Shown here one piece after another: positions 61,801 to 64,000 of a stretch of DNA of 64,000 nucleotides; position 1 is the stretch's first letter, and each line of letters begins with the position of its first letter. The stretch is taken from contig CM044318.1 of the NCBI GenBank assembly GCA_024291935.2, positions 87,967,501 through 88,031,500 on the forward strand, given 5' to 3'. Below the pieces are notes generated by a model that saw only the letters and a program-made list of their open reading frames with translations, had not been told where the DNA came from and ran no database searches. The DNA is from Okapia johnstoni (taxonomy: Eukaryota > Chordata > Mammalia > Artiodactyla > Giraffidae). Made by a program: the position numbers and the translations under genes.

Positions 61801-63945
61801 CCTGGAACCTGAGTGCAGGCAGGTGAGTGCCTGCGCGCCTCTGCTCCTGGCCCGAGTGACCCTGGCCCCAGCTCCACACTCGGAGACCCACCGTGTCTGT
61901 GACAAACGGGGGCCTCGGGAAAACATAAAAGGCATAAAAAACCCATGGACACATCTCACATCTGCCACCCAGAAGGCACGCGTGCATGAGGTCGGGGCAG
62001 GCGGAACAGCTGGAGGGCACGCGGTCACTTCCCGCCGCTGACCACGCGGGGGCGCCGTGAGCCCGGCTGCGCTGCGGCCTGTGGTCACCTCCCACCACTG
62101 ACCACGTGGGAGGCCATCCGCCCGGCTCTGCCGCAGCCTGTAGTCTCGCATGTCTCTGCTCACCTTGGTGTCGTAACAAGGCTTTGCTCAGAGTTTAAGT
62201 GGCAGACACTGATGGACGTTCACCTCCTTTTTCTCTCTGTCCACACTTTCTGGGTTTTCCAACTTGTGAGCCCTGTTCTGTTTATTGTCAGGCCCACGTA
62301 AATCCAGTGGCCAGCGGGCCTAAACTGTGTCTCGGGTCATCCCTGCTTGTTGGTCTAATGAACAGATGCTCCTTGAATTCTCTGAGCACAACCCGTGGCC
62401 GGGCTAGGGCAGGAGGAAATAACCTAAATCCAATAGACCCTGAGTGTTCCACGTGGAGCATCGCCCGAGCCCACCTGGGGCCAAGCCCACCAATGTGCCT
62501 GCCAGGCTGTGCCCACGGGGCTGATGCCCACTCACACCAGCCACCCTGCGAATCTTCGTTCACCCAGATTTATCCAAGTCTTGGCCTGGCTGAAGCCCCC
62601 ACTGCCTTTGGGGCTCTGGACAGAAGCGCAGTGCTGGCCTCCTGGGGGCCACGTGTGGCTCCAGGGCAGGACTGGCTTGGTGGGCTTACTGGGGTCTGCA
62701 CTGCGGGGTGTGTCCAAGCTTCGTGCCCACAGCAAGGTGGCTGAGCACATGGGGGCGGGGGTTGGAGGCCCCCAGCCCACATCATACAGGGGTCCCCAGG
62801 GACAGTATGCGTGGGATGGGGCCTTGGTGGGTCTGGGGCCACAGAGGCGCCTCGTGGACCCTCACTCACGGCTGATCCCCTAGACCAGGAAACCACGAGA
62901 GGCGTGGGCCCGGGTCCCCCCAGCCGGGGACGTGGCGCCTGGAGTTCTCTCCAGAAGGCAACCCCTCTGACCAGAGGGCACTGGACGCGCCCACCCCGCT
63001 CTGCCCACCTTTGCTCCTGGGCAGCTGAGGGGTGGGCATGGGGAGGGCTGGGGTCACCCACGCCACACACGTTTGGCCTGCTTGTTTCGAGCTAGTCTGT
63101 CAAATCTGGTTCTTTCCACCCTGCGGATATGTCTCCCAGCTCCAATGACCAGACATGGACGTCTCGAATGCCCGCCTCGGCCCTGTGGGCGCGTCTGCCT
63201 CCCCTGAACCCCAGAGAGGGGAGCCAGGGGCTCATGGCTCTTTCCTCTCCAGGAGCTGGAGCAGCAGCTCATGATCGAGAAGAGGAACTTCCGAAAGACT
63301 CTCAAGTTCTACCAGAAGCTCCTACAGAAGGAGAAGCGGAACAAAGGTAGCCTCGCTGGACGAGGGCCGGGCCGGGGTCAGGCGTCCCGAGAGGGTCGGG
63401 CGCTTCGTGCTGACTGCGTCCACCCCCAGGCTCCGAGGTGAAGACCATGCTGTCCAAGCTGAAAGGGCAGCTGGAGGAGATGCGGTCCAAGGTGCAGTTC
63501 CTCGGCCTGGCCAAGAAGTACCTGCAGGCAAGGCCCCGCCCCTCCCCCAGAGACCCCTCCCCAGGGGCCCCTCCCTCCGGAGGCCCCTCCCCCAGAGGCC
63601 CCGCCCTCCGGAGGCCCCTCCCGCTAAACCCTCGGAAACACGCCCGCCTCTGAGAGGCCGCCCCGGGGTCAGGGACCGGGTGAGCGGGCGGCCGGCAGGC
63701 AGACAGCGCTGACTCGCGCCCCAGGTCGTGTACGCGGAGCAGTGGGGCCTGGAGCCCTGCGCCCTGCCCGTGATCGTGAACATCGCGGCCGCCCACTGCG
63801 ACCCGCTGGACTTCAGCCCCCTGGACGAGTCCTCGTCGCTCATCTTCTACAACGTCAGCAAGCACCCGCGCGGCGGCCGGCAGCCGAAGGCGCGCGTCCT
63901 GCAGGCCGGCACCCCGCTGGGGCTCATGGCCTACCTGTACTCCAG
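25790..63945 (+). CDS. KNDC1: KNDC1 (very-KIND), coding exons 1-20, 3' end outside window
   Basis: KNDC1 encodes kinase non-catalytic C-lobe domain containing 1, a neuronal Ras guanine-nucleotide exchange factor. In mouse its KIND2 domain binds MAP2 and the protein restrains dendrite growth. Twenty exons carry about 1,247 codons in one continuous frame with matching phases. KIND1 is in exons 2-5 (about residues 35-209), a variable linker in exon 6, KIND2 in exons 7-11 (about 438-599), a proline-rich linker in exons 12-17, a coiled coil in exons 18-19 (about 1111-1174), and the start of the RasGEF N-terminal module in exon 20. The KIND folds resemble a kinase C-lobe without catalytic residues. 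Exon order and peptides follow the human protein (about 1,749 residues) as recalled. The RasGEF catalytic exons should follow beyond 64 kb. Odd points are a GC donor after exon 19 and an irregular donor after exon 16. Confidence 0.96.
25892..27724 (+). other. KNDC1: KNDC1 intron 1, 5' part
   Basis: GC-rich intronic sequence with a G-run at 26768-26786. No exon or recognisable transposon was identified. Confidence 0.6.
27725..28060 (+). mobile_element. L1 3' region fragment in KNDC1 intron 1
   Basis: Degenerate L1 3'-type sequence: CATATGAGAAAATGTTCGAC, then TTTGGAGAACAGTTAAGGG, then the CCCAGCAACTTCACTCTGGG motif of old L1 tails. It is strongly GC-drifted. Confidence 0.6.
28061..30321 (+). 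other. KNDC1: KNDC1 intron 1, middle part
   Basis: GC-rich intron with long overlapping open frames on both strands and no similarity I can name. It has short TG/CATGGG simple repeats near 29600-29660. No exon is supported. Confidence 0.5.
30322..31352. repeat. C-rich minisatellite in KNDC1 intron 1
   Basis: About 1 kb of imperfect units of roughly 23-24 bp built on CCCCCACTCACCCCTGCTCC with variants (CAGCTCC, CGCTCC, TCTACTCC). The complementary strand is G-rich and quadruplex-prone. The long plus-strand open frame of Pro/His/Ser repeats is an artefact. Confidence 0.96.
31680..31802. repeat. TG-rich simple repeat before KNDC1 exon 2
   Basis: GTGTGCGTGTGTGG-like alternating sequence ends about 100 bp upstream of exon 2. 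It is followed by a C12 run at 31860-31871 within the acceptor region. Confidence 0.8.
31909..32107 (+). CDS. KNDC1: KNDC1 exon 2 (KIND1 start)
   Basis: 199 bp from a CTCGGCAG acceptor to a GTGAGG donor (exit phase 1). It encodes ENVSLADILSLRDSGLSEQE and continues to NTSGNVCFMEQLS, the N-terminal part of KIND1. LADIL and the CLECSL helix are typical of KIND folds. Confidence 0.96.
32377..32435 (+). CDS. KNDC1: KNDC1 exon 3 (KIND1)
   Basis: 59 bp between CCCCAG and GTAAGT. It encodes (D)DPEGAFVPPEFDVTGNTFE, exit phase 0. It corresponds to the loop of KIND1 equivalent to a kinase activation-segment/P+1 region. Confidence 0.95.
32986..33406. mobile_element. Ancient hAT-type DNA transposon relic in intron 3
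   Basis: About 420 bp with inverted termini: CAGCAGTTCTCAATC at the left and the complement TTTGAGAAACGCTG at the right. It is flanked by an imperfect 8-bp target duplication (CCTTGAGG at 32978-32985, CCTGAAGG at 33407-33414), the size expected for hAT elements. The internal phrase CAAAGAGCTTTGTGTGAGTC resembles mammalian non-autonomous MER-type elements. Confidence 0.75.
33462..33772 (-). mobile_element. CHR-type tRNA-derived SINE
   Basis: A reverse-oriented copy: T-rich tail side at 33462, TGCTGAGCACGGGCTC in the body, and the tRNA-head complement CACCAAGGGAGCCCTGCC at the 3' side. Confidence 0.85.
33957..34160 (-). mobile_element. Bov-tA SINE, diverged
   Basis: A reverse Bov-tA with GTGACCCCGTGGACCGGGGC, then CAGGCTCCTCTGTCCGTGGG. 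It is more GC-drifted than the other copies. Confidence 0.85.
34180..34500 (-). mobile_element. CHR-type tRNA-derived SINE
   Basis: A second reverse CHR-type copy in intron 3: T-rich tail side at 34183, TTGCTGCGGAGCACGGGCTC in the body, and GAGCCACCAGGGAGGCCCAA at the tRNA end. Confidence 0.88.
34810..36680 (-). mobile_element. L1 LINE ORF2 remnant, antisense, with nested SINE
   Basis: The plus strand reads as reverse-complement L1 ORF2 (for example the AACCTCAAGGTCCCACCGAT and CACCTGAGGTGGATTTTTTA stretches, then ATTCTGTTGATGTTTCTGAC). It is interrupted at 35608-35860 by SINE material. No intact frame survives. Confidence 0.65.
35608..35860 (-). mobile_element. Bov-tA SINE plus a plus-strand tRNA-head fragment
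   Basis: A reverse Bov-tA (35608-35816) ends in CTGAGCCACCAGGGAAGC. Immediately after it a plus-strand head (TTCCCAGGTGGCTCAGTGGT) begins, so two tRNA heads meet back to back. Confidence 0.85.
36681..37227. other. KNDC1 intron 3, unrecognised segment
   Basis: Mixed-composition sequence between L1 and SINE insertions. It has the feel of an LTR or other old retroelement, but no end motifs or primer site could be identified. Confidence 0.35.
37228..37345 (+). mobile_element. Short tRNA-derived SINE (CHR-like)
   Basis: A short plus-strand element: GGGATGTCCCTGTGGCCCAG head, CGGGTTCACCCCTGGATTGG B-box region, ending GTGTGGCCAAAAAAG. Confidence 0.75.
37346..37935 (+). mobile_element. L1 3' end, plus strand, with nested Bov-type tail unit
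   Basis: A well-preserved artiodactyl L1 3' UTR: TACTAAGTGAAGTAAGTCAG, AACAACAAGGTCCTACTGCA, then GAGTCACTTTGCTGTACAGC and a terminal AATAAAATAAATT. A BovB-tail-like unit (37755-37858, ending ACTGAACTGAACTGAA) is inserted within its (TA)n segment. Confidence 0.85.
38288..38366 (-). mobile_element. tRNA-SINE head fragment
   Basis: A reverse fragment: CCAGGGATCAAACCCACGTG through to CTGGACCATCAGGGAAGC, the head of a CHR/Bov-tA-type SINE. Confidence 0.7.
38371..38935 (-). mobile_element. L1 ORF2 fragment, antisense
   Basis: The plus strand carries classic reverse-complement L1 ORF2 phrases: TTGATGCCAGGGTAATGCTG, GGAAGAATTTGAGAAGGATT, CATCTAGTCCTGGGCTTTTC. Confidence 0.85.
39184..39870 (+). mobile_element. 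L1 ORF2 to 3' fragment (probable)
   Basis: Phrases such as AAGCTACCATAATTAAAAGA and CATCCCAGATGGGTCAGAGC are in L1 order on the plus strand but heavily diverged and GC-drifted. Confidence 0.5.
39876..40085 (-). mobile_element. Bov-tA SINE
   Basis: A reverse Bov-tA: GACTCTTTGCGACCCAGTGG, CCAGGCTCCTCTGTCCATGG, ending CCATCTGAGCCACCAGGAG. Confidence 0.9.
40281..40735. repeat. CCACGGCCCC minisatellite abutting KNDC1 exon 4
   Basis: About 450 bp of imperfect units made from CCCCACGGCCCCGCCCATGG and CCCAGATCCGCCTCATGCCC, partly as a higher-order repeat. It ends about 30 bp before the exon 4 acceptor. Open frames across it are not genes. Confidence 0.93.
40768..40914 (+). CDS. KNDC1: KNDC1 exon 4 (KIND1)
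   Basis: 147 bp between GGTGCTGCAG and GTAAGC, phase 0 to 0. It encodes AHIYSLGATLKAALDYVPEP through AEDPGDRPDLQ. IYSLG..L corresponds to the kinase alpha-F region and DPxDRP to the alpha-H/I Arg motif, both hallmarks of KIND. Confidence 0.96.
41224..41341 (+). CDS. KNDC1: KNDC1 exon 5 (end of KIND1)
   Basis: 118 bp after CCGCAG, with a GTAACC donor and exit phase 1. It encodes SIIALCEEKMQLTSSCRLCR and SLSAAGRRVLSIESFGAFQ, completing KIND1. Confidence 0.95.
41342..42410 (+). other. KNDC1: KNDC1 intron 5 with CA-rich simple repeat
   Basis: Starts with a degenerate CA-rich stretch (about 41360-41640) directly after the exon 5 donor. It has a G-run at about 42256-42267. No exon or transposon was recognised in the rest. 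Confidence 0.7.
42411..43096 (+). CDS. KNDC1: KNDC1 exon 6 (inter-KIND linker)
   Basis: 686 bp after CTCCGCCAG, ending GAGCAG before a GTGGGT donor (exit phase 0). It encodes about 228 residues of a low-complexity linker between the KIND domains. Anchors shared with the human protein include KALLSSPVKNGES, RSRLRKV and SELFPPDPKEAF. The segment between anchors is poorly conserved and probably disordered. Confidence 0.93.
43416..43610 (-). mobile_element. Bov-tA SINE
   Basis: A reverse Bov-tA: GTCGCTCAGTCGTGTCCGAC at the tail side, then CAGGGATCAAACCCGGGTCT, truncated near the tRNA head. Confidence 0.9.
43798..43865 (-). mobile_element. Bov-A-type SINE fragment
   Basis: A short fragment, GGCGTGTCCGACTCATTGCG then ACGTAGCCCAGCAGGCTGTC, matching the distal part of a Bov SINE. 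Confidence 0.7.
44112..44318 (+). mobile_element. Bov-tA SINE
   Basis: A full-length plus copy: GGGCTTCCCTGATGGCTCAC head, GGGTTCGATCCCTGGGTCGG B-box region, then GGAGAAGGAAATGGCAACTC and GTCGGACACGACTGAGCGAC. Confidence 0.93.
45135..45730 (-). mobile_element. L1 3' region, antisense
   Basis: The plus strand follows the reverse complement of old L1 3' ends in order: CGTCTTAACCATTTCAAGTG, GTACATCCACACTGCTGTGC, then TTTTGAACATGGGTGTGTAA. It stops about 180 bp before exon 7. Confidence 0.8.
45915..46029 (+). CDS. KNDC1: KNDC1 exon 7 (KIND2 start)
   Basis: 115 bp after CACCCCCAG, donor GTGACC, exit phase 1. It encodes GVSLQDLLTKLGRPFKEYEL then WALSHACLSTLRTLGQHP, opening the second KIND domain, the one reported to bind MAP2. 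Confidence 0.95.
46664..46735 (+). CDS. KNDC1: KNDC1 exon 8 (KIND2)
   Basis: 72 bp after CCTCGCAG, donor GTGCGT, phases 1 to 1. It encodes AYLCLDSVLVAEDGAVLF then GPPPAN, a beta-rich KIND2 segment equivalent to the kinase catalytic-loop/DFG region without catalytic residues. Confidence 0.94.
46825..46886 (+). CDS. KNDC1: KNDC1 exon 9 (KIND2)
   Basis: 62 bp after CTCTCAG, donor GTACCA (weak), exit phase 0. It encodes GAYNAFFLAPEVAEQKLTTE then K. LAPE recalls the APE motif of kinases. Confidence 0.94.
46930..47285. repeat. TGACCTCACGCACCCC minisatellite in intron 9
   Basis: About 350 bp of roughly 21-bp units (CTGACCTCACGCACCCCTCC) with sporadic CCC/CC changes, starting about 45 bp after the exon 9 donor. 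Confidence 0.94.
47286..48009 (+). other. KNDC1: KNDC1 intron 9, unrecognised segment
   Basis: GC-rich sequence with a short AT-rich patch at 47560-47605. Nothing was identified. Confidence 0.5.
48010..49900 (+). mobile_element. L1 LINE ORF2 remnant, plus strand
   Basis: A degenerate L1: ORF2-like phrases in order include CCTGATGCCAGAACCAAAGA, AACAAACTAGGGGTTAGTCC, TCTGCAGATGACATGATTGT and AAGCTTTTGACAAAATTCAA. There is an A21-type run at 48917-48938. Some ORF2 segments occur twice (for example AAAATTTAACATCCATTTAT at 48895 and a related copy at 49695), suggesting two overlapping L1 insertions. Confidence 0.8.
50028..50241 (-). mobile_element. Bov-tA SINE nested in L1
   Basis: A well-preserved reverse Bov-tA: GAAGTCGCTCAGTCGAGTCT at the tail side, CCAGGGATCGAACCCAGG, ending CATCTGAGCCACCAGGGAAG. 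L1 sequence resumes after it. Confidence 0.93.
50242..50536 (+). mobile_element. L1 ORF2 fragment (continuation)
   Basis: L1-like AAGACAAGAAAAGGAAATAA with a diverged GTTTACAGCTGACACGATTG, the equivalent of the GCAGATGACATGATTGT region of ORF2, continuing across the SINE insertion. Confidence 0.7.
50537..50750 (+). mobile_element. Bov-tA SINE nested in L1
   Basis: A plus copy: GGGCTTCCCAGGTGGCACGA head, CCACTCCAGCCTTCTTGCCT, ending AGTGACTTAGTATGCACGCA. Confidence 0.92.
50751..51586 (+). mobile_element. L1 ORF2 C-terminal part
   Basis: L1 ORF2 distal phrases in order: CTGGTCCATGTTCATAGATG, ACCTCAAAGCTATAAAACTT, then CCAAATATGCCAAGAACTCT. It breaks off at the junction with BovB near 51587. 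Confidence 0.8.
51587..52705 (+). mobile_element. BovB LINE ORF2, RT N-terminal half, plus strand
   Basis: Plus-strand BovB with recognisable ORF2 peptides (EELWMEVCKIVQKAVIKTIP, HLFKKIRDTKGTFHAKMGSI, RWQGYTEELYKNGF) and the sequence for QHWPQDWKRS-like and GFRKGRGTRDQI-like RT segments. It ends abruptly at CATCAAGGCTGTATATTGTC, just before the YADD box. Stops and shifts make it inactive. Confidence 0.92.
52706..53400 (+). mobile_element. L1 3' end, plus strand
   Basis: Begins with L1 distal phrases (CACCTCACCAAAGAAGATAT, AAGTAAGCACATGAAAGACG) and ends in the ACTGTGTGCATCTACAGTTA then ACCACAATTAAAAG tail. It sits between the two BovB halves. The middle (52930-53340) is GC-drifted L1 3' UTR. 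Confidence 0.65.
53440..54155 (+). mobile_element. BovB LINE ORF2 C-terminus and tail, plus strand
   Basis: A mostly open frame (53547-54155) encodes the BovB C-terminal block: VYGCESWTVKKAEHQ, RLLRVPWTARRSNQSVLKEI, RMRWLDGITDSMDMGLSKLQ. It ends with the BovB tail, GTTGGACATGATTTAGCAAC. It is younger-looking than the 2.7-5.4 kb copy. Confidence 0.92.
54156..55004 (+). other. KNDC1: KNDC1 intron 9, 3' part
   Basis: Single-copy-looking sequence up to the exon 10 acceptor. No exon or repeat is recognised. Confidence 0.5.
55005..55163 (+). CDS. KNDC1: KNDC1 exon 10 (KIND2)
   Basis: 159 bp after CCCTACCCAG, donor GTAACC, phase 0 to 0. It encodes ASVYCVAAVLWTAAKFSVPR and RLKTLLLHMARRSAQERPSA. The VYxVAAVLW and RPSA elements are the alpha-F and alpha-H/I parts of KIND2. 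Confidence 0.96.
55670..55747 (+). CDS. KNDC1: KNDC1 exon 11 (end of KIND2)
   Basis: 78 bp after TGCTTTCAG, donor GTAAGC, phase 0 to 0. It encodes TCSGYLLQRGMDSRKILAHL then RALTCR, the last helix of KIND2. Confidence 0.95.
56205..56298 (+). CDS. KNDC1: KNDC1 exon 12
   Basis: 94 bp after CTGCCCCAG, donor GTGGGC, exit phase 1. It encodes VYQEEESIGLQHAFSVVDLD then PSLAATPTPGS. The QEEE.IGLQ.AFSVV core matches the human protein. Confidence 0.94.
56788..56950 (+). CDS. KNDC1: KNDC1 exon 13
   Basis: 163 bp after GTCCCCAG, donor GTGAGT, entry phase 1, exit phase 2. It encodes DLVRIVGDSRLGAVRGPVPG then a segment ending HFTPLVPTADAGVS. GPVPGQ and HF.P are the conserved anchors. Confidence 0.92.
57019..57704 (+). 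CDS. KNDC1: KNDC1 exon 14 (proline-rich linker)
   Basis: 686 bp after GCTCACAG, donor GTACCA, exit phase 1. It encodes about 228 residues, mostly Pro/Ser/Glu-rich and likely disordered (KPVPIPASSVGLGPQPPSPP is the best-conserved part). It ends with a conserved helical block, SLQEATRLIQEEFAFDGYLD then HGLEALIM. Confidence 0.95.
57944..58088 (+). CDS. KNDC1: KNDC1 exon 15
   Basis: 145 bp after a C-rich AATGCAG acceptor, donor GTAAGA, exit phase 2. It encodes GEYIYALKDLTFATFCGAIS then EKFCDLYWGEKLLQSLFQVV and NGRPPPSG, one of the best-conserved segments outside the KIND and RasGEF domains. Reading through the donor gives an immediate stop. Confidence 0.95.
58326..58426 (+). CDS. KNDC1: KNDC1 exon 16 (donor uncertain)
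   Basis: After the CTCTCCCAGCCCAG acceptor the frame continues at phase 2 and encodes SLLQEVRRQLQDSASGFPSC then PSPELLAPTLHRT. It aligns with the human segment that includes EEAGSQLEGSQSP and PSLHRLG. To meet exon 17 in frame the exon must end at 58426 (phase 1), where the intron would start GCCGGG. The nearest GT, at 58432, is out of phase. The exon is supported by similarity and phase; the 3' edge is not. Confidence 0.65.
59496..59839 (+). CDS. KNDC1: KNDC1 exon 17
   Basis: 344 bp after CTCTGTCCAG, donor GTGAGC, exit phase 0. It encodes (G)KEKPGVDSDELSRGNFEVG then the conserved CSPGWCSAFYEADCFGADVH and ends DAQSP. Variable Gly/Pro/Ser sequence lies between. Confidence 0.95.
59840..60654 (+). 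other. KNDC1: KNDC1 intron 17, 5' part
   Basis: GC-rich intronic DNA with overlapping open frames on both strands. No exon was identified. Confidence 0.55.
60655..60857 (-). mobile_element. Bov-tA SINE
   Basis: A reverse Bov-tA, moderately diverged: GTGCTCAGTCGTGCCTGGCT at the tail side, CCCAGGGACTGAACCCACGT, ending GCTGTGCCACCTGGGAAACC. Confidence 0.88.
61155..61345. repeat. Tandem array of AGGTCA half-sites in KNDC1 intron 17
   Basis: Imperfect tandem units of about 22 or 44 bp (CACAGGTCATGATCTCTGAC type). Six plus-strand AGGTCA hexamers start at 61182, 61204, 61226, 61245, 61289 and 61311. Four of the five intervals are 22 bp or a multiple of it. AGGTCATGACCT at 61289-61300 is a perfect inverted palindrome, the classic nuclear-receptor TREpal sequence. 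The array is certain; binding is inference. Confidence 0.85.
61346..63252 (+). other. KNDC1: KNDC1 intron 17, 3' part
   Basis: Mostly unrecognised GC-rich intron, with a diverged direct repeat at 62020-62140 (two blocks ending CACTGACCACG(C/T)GGG). No exon is supported. Confidence 0.55.
63253..63346 (+). CDS. KNDC1: KNDC1 exon 18 (coiled coil)
   Basis: 94 bp after CCTCTCCAG, donor GTAGCC, exit phase 1. It encodes ELEQQLMIEKRNFRKTLKFY then QKLLQKEKRNK, a heptad-patterned basic helix. Confidence 0.96.
63430..63527 (+). CDS. KNDC1: KNDC1 exon 19 (coiled coil, GC donor)
   Basis: 98 bp after CACCCCCAG. It encodes (G)SEVKTMLSKLKGQLEEMRS then KVQFLGLAKKYLQ, continuing the coiled coil. The exon ends CTGCAG followed by GCAAGG, a GC donor in otherwise good consensus, so this is a GC-AG intron. 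Confidence 0.95.
63725..63945 (+). CDS. KNDC1: KNDC1 exon 20 (start of RasGEF N-terminal module)
   Basis: 221 bp after GCGCCCCAG, donor GTGCGG, exit phase 2. It encodes VVYAEQWGLEPCALPVIVNI through SSLIFYNVSKHPRGGRQPKA to GTPLGLMAYLYS. ILQAGTxxxLMAYLYS is the usual entry to a RasGEF_N (REM) module. The next exon lies beyond the window. Confidence 0.96.
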
Positions 63946-64000
63946 GTGCGGCCCCGGGGGATCCCTGCGCTCCTGAGACGGCTCTGCACGTCTCTGTGTA

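Noticed and set aside
1..64000. Prokaryotic defence systems, CRISPR arrays, operons or an undescribed multi-gene system
   Set aside because: Spliced genes, SINE/LINE content and base composition are those of a ruminant nuclear genome. Tandem arrays here are minisatellites with no spacer pattern, and no such gene cluster is present.

Overview
This is ruminant nuclear DNA. The window is littered with Bov-tA/Bov-A SINEs, CHR-type tRNA SINEs and BovB (RTE-clade) LINEs, a combination typical of ruminants (cattle, sheep, goat or deer type). Genes have mammalian exon-intron structure. Two plus-strand protein-coding genes can be supported, and their order matches the ADGRA1-KNDC1 segment of human 10q26.3.

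Layout. (1) 1-11,545: the 3' end of ADGRA1 (orphan adhesion GPCR A1, formerly GPR123). It comprises a long repeat-rich intron, a TM4 exon (8694-8792), the terminal exon (9633-10839, TM5-TM7 and the cytoplasmic tail ending in the ETTV PDZ ligand), and a 3' UTR with a poly(A) signal at 11519. The terminal exon carries three apparent single-base frameshifts, each in a G or C homopolymer. They look like consensus errors. (2) 11,546-25,100: an intergenic interval with no supportable gene. It holds CA/TG blocks, two minisatellites (15.1-15.9 kb and 17.4-17.8 kb), L1 and SINE debris, and two AT-richer blocks that I do not recognise as repeats. (3) 25,100-25,790: a GC/CpG-rich KNDC1 promoter and 5' leader with a tiny upstream ORF and a 36-bp duplication. 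(4) 25,790-end: KNDC1 (very-KIND), coding exons 1-20, about 1,247 codons. The reading frame is continuous and all phases agree. It covers KIND1, a linker, KIND2, a long proline-rich linker, a coiled coil and the start of the RasGEF N-terminal module. The catalytic RasGEF exons lie beyond the window.

KNDC1 introns hold most of the remaining structure: VNTRs in introns 1, 3 and 9 (two of them beside splice sites), an ancient hAT relic with recognisable ends, a tangled L1/BovB mosaic at 48-54 kb, and a roughly 22-bp-period array of AGGTCA half-sites including a perfect AGGTCATGACCT palindrome in intron 17. Both genes are known to be brain-enriched. ADGRA1 is a neuronal orphan receptor and KNDC1 is a MAP2-binding Ras exchange factor that restrains dendrite growth, but nothing in the sequence shows that they act together. 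I found no prokaryote-type system, CRISPR array, tRNA or rRNA gene. Exon and repeat calls come from reading the sequence and recalled family knowledge; no alignment was run.
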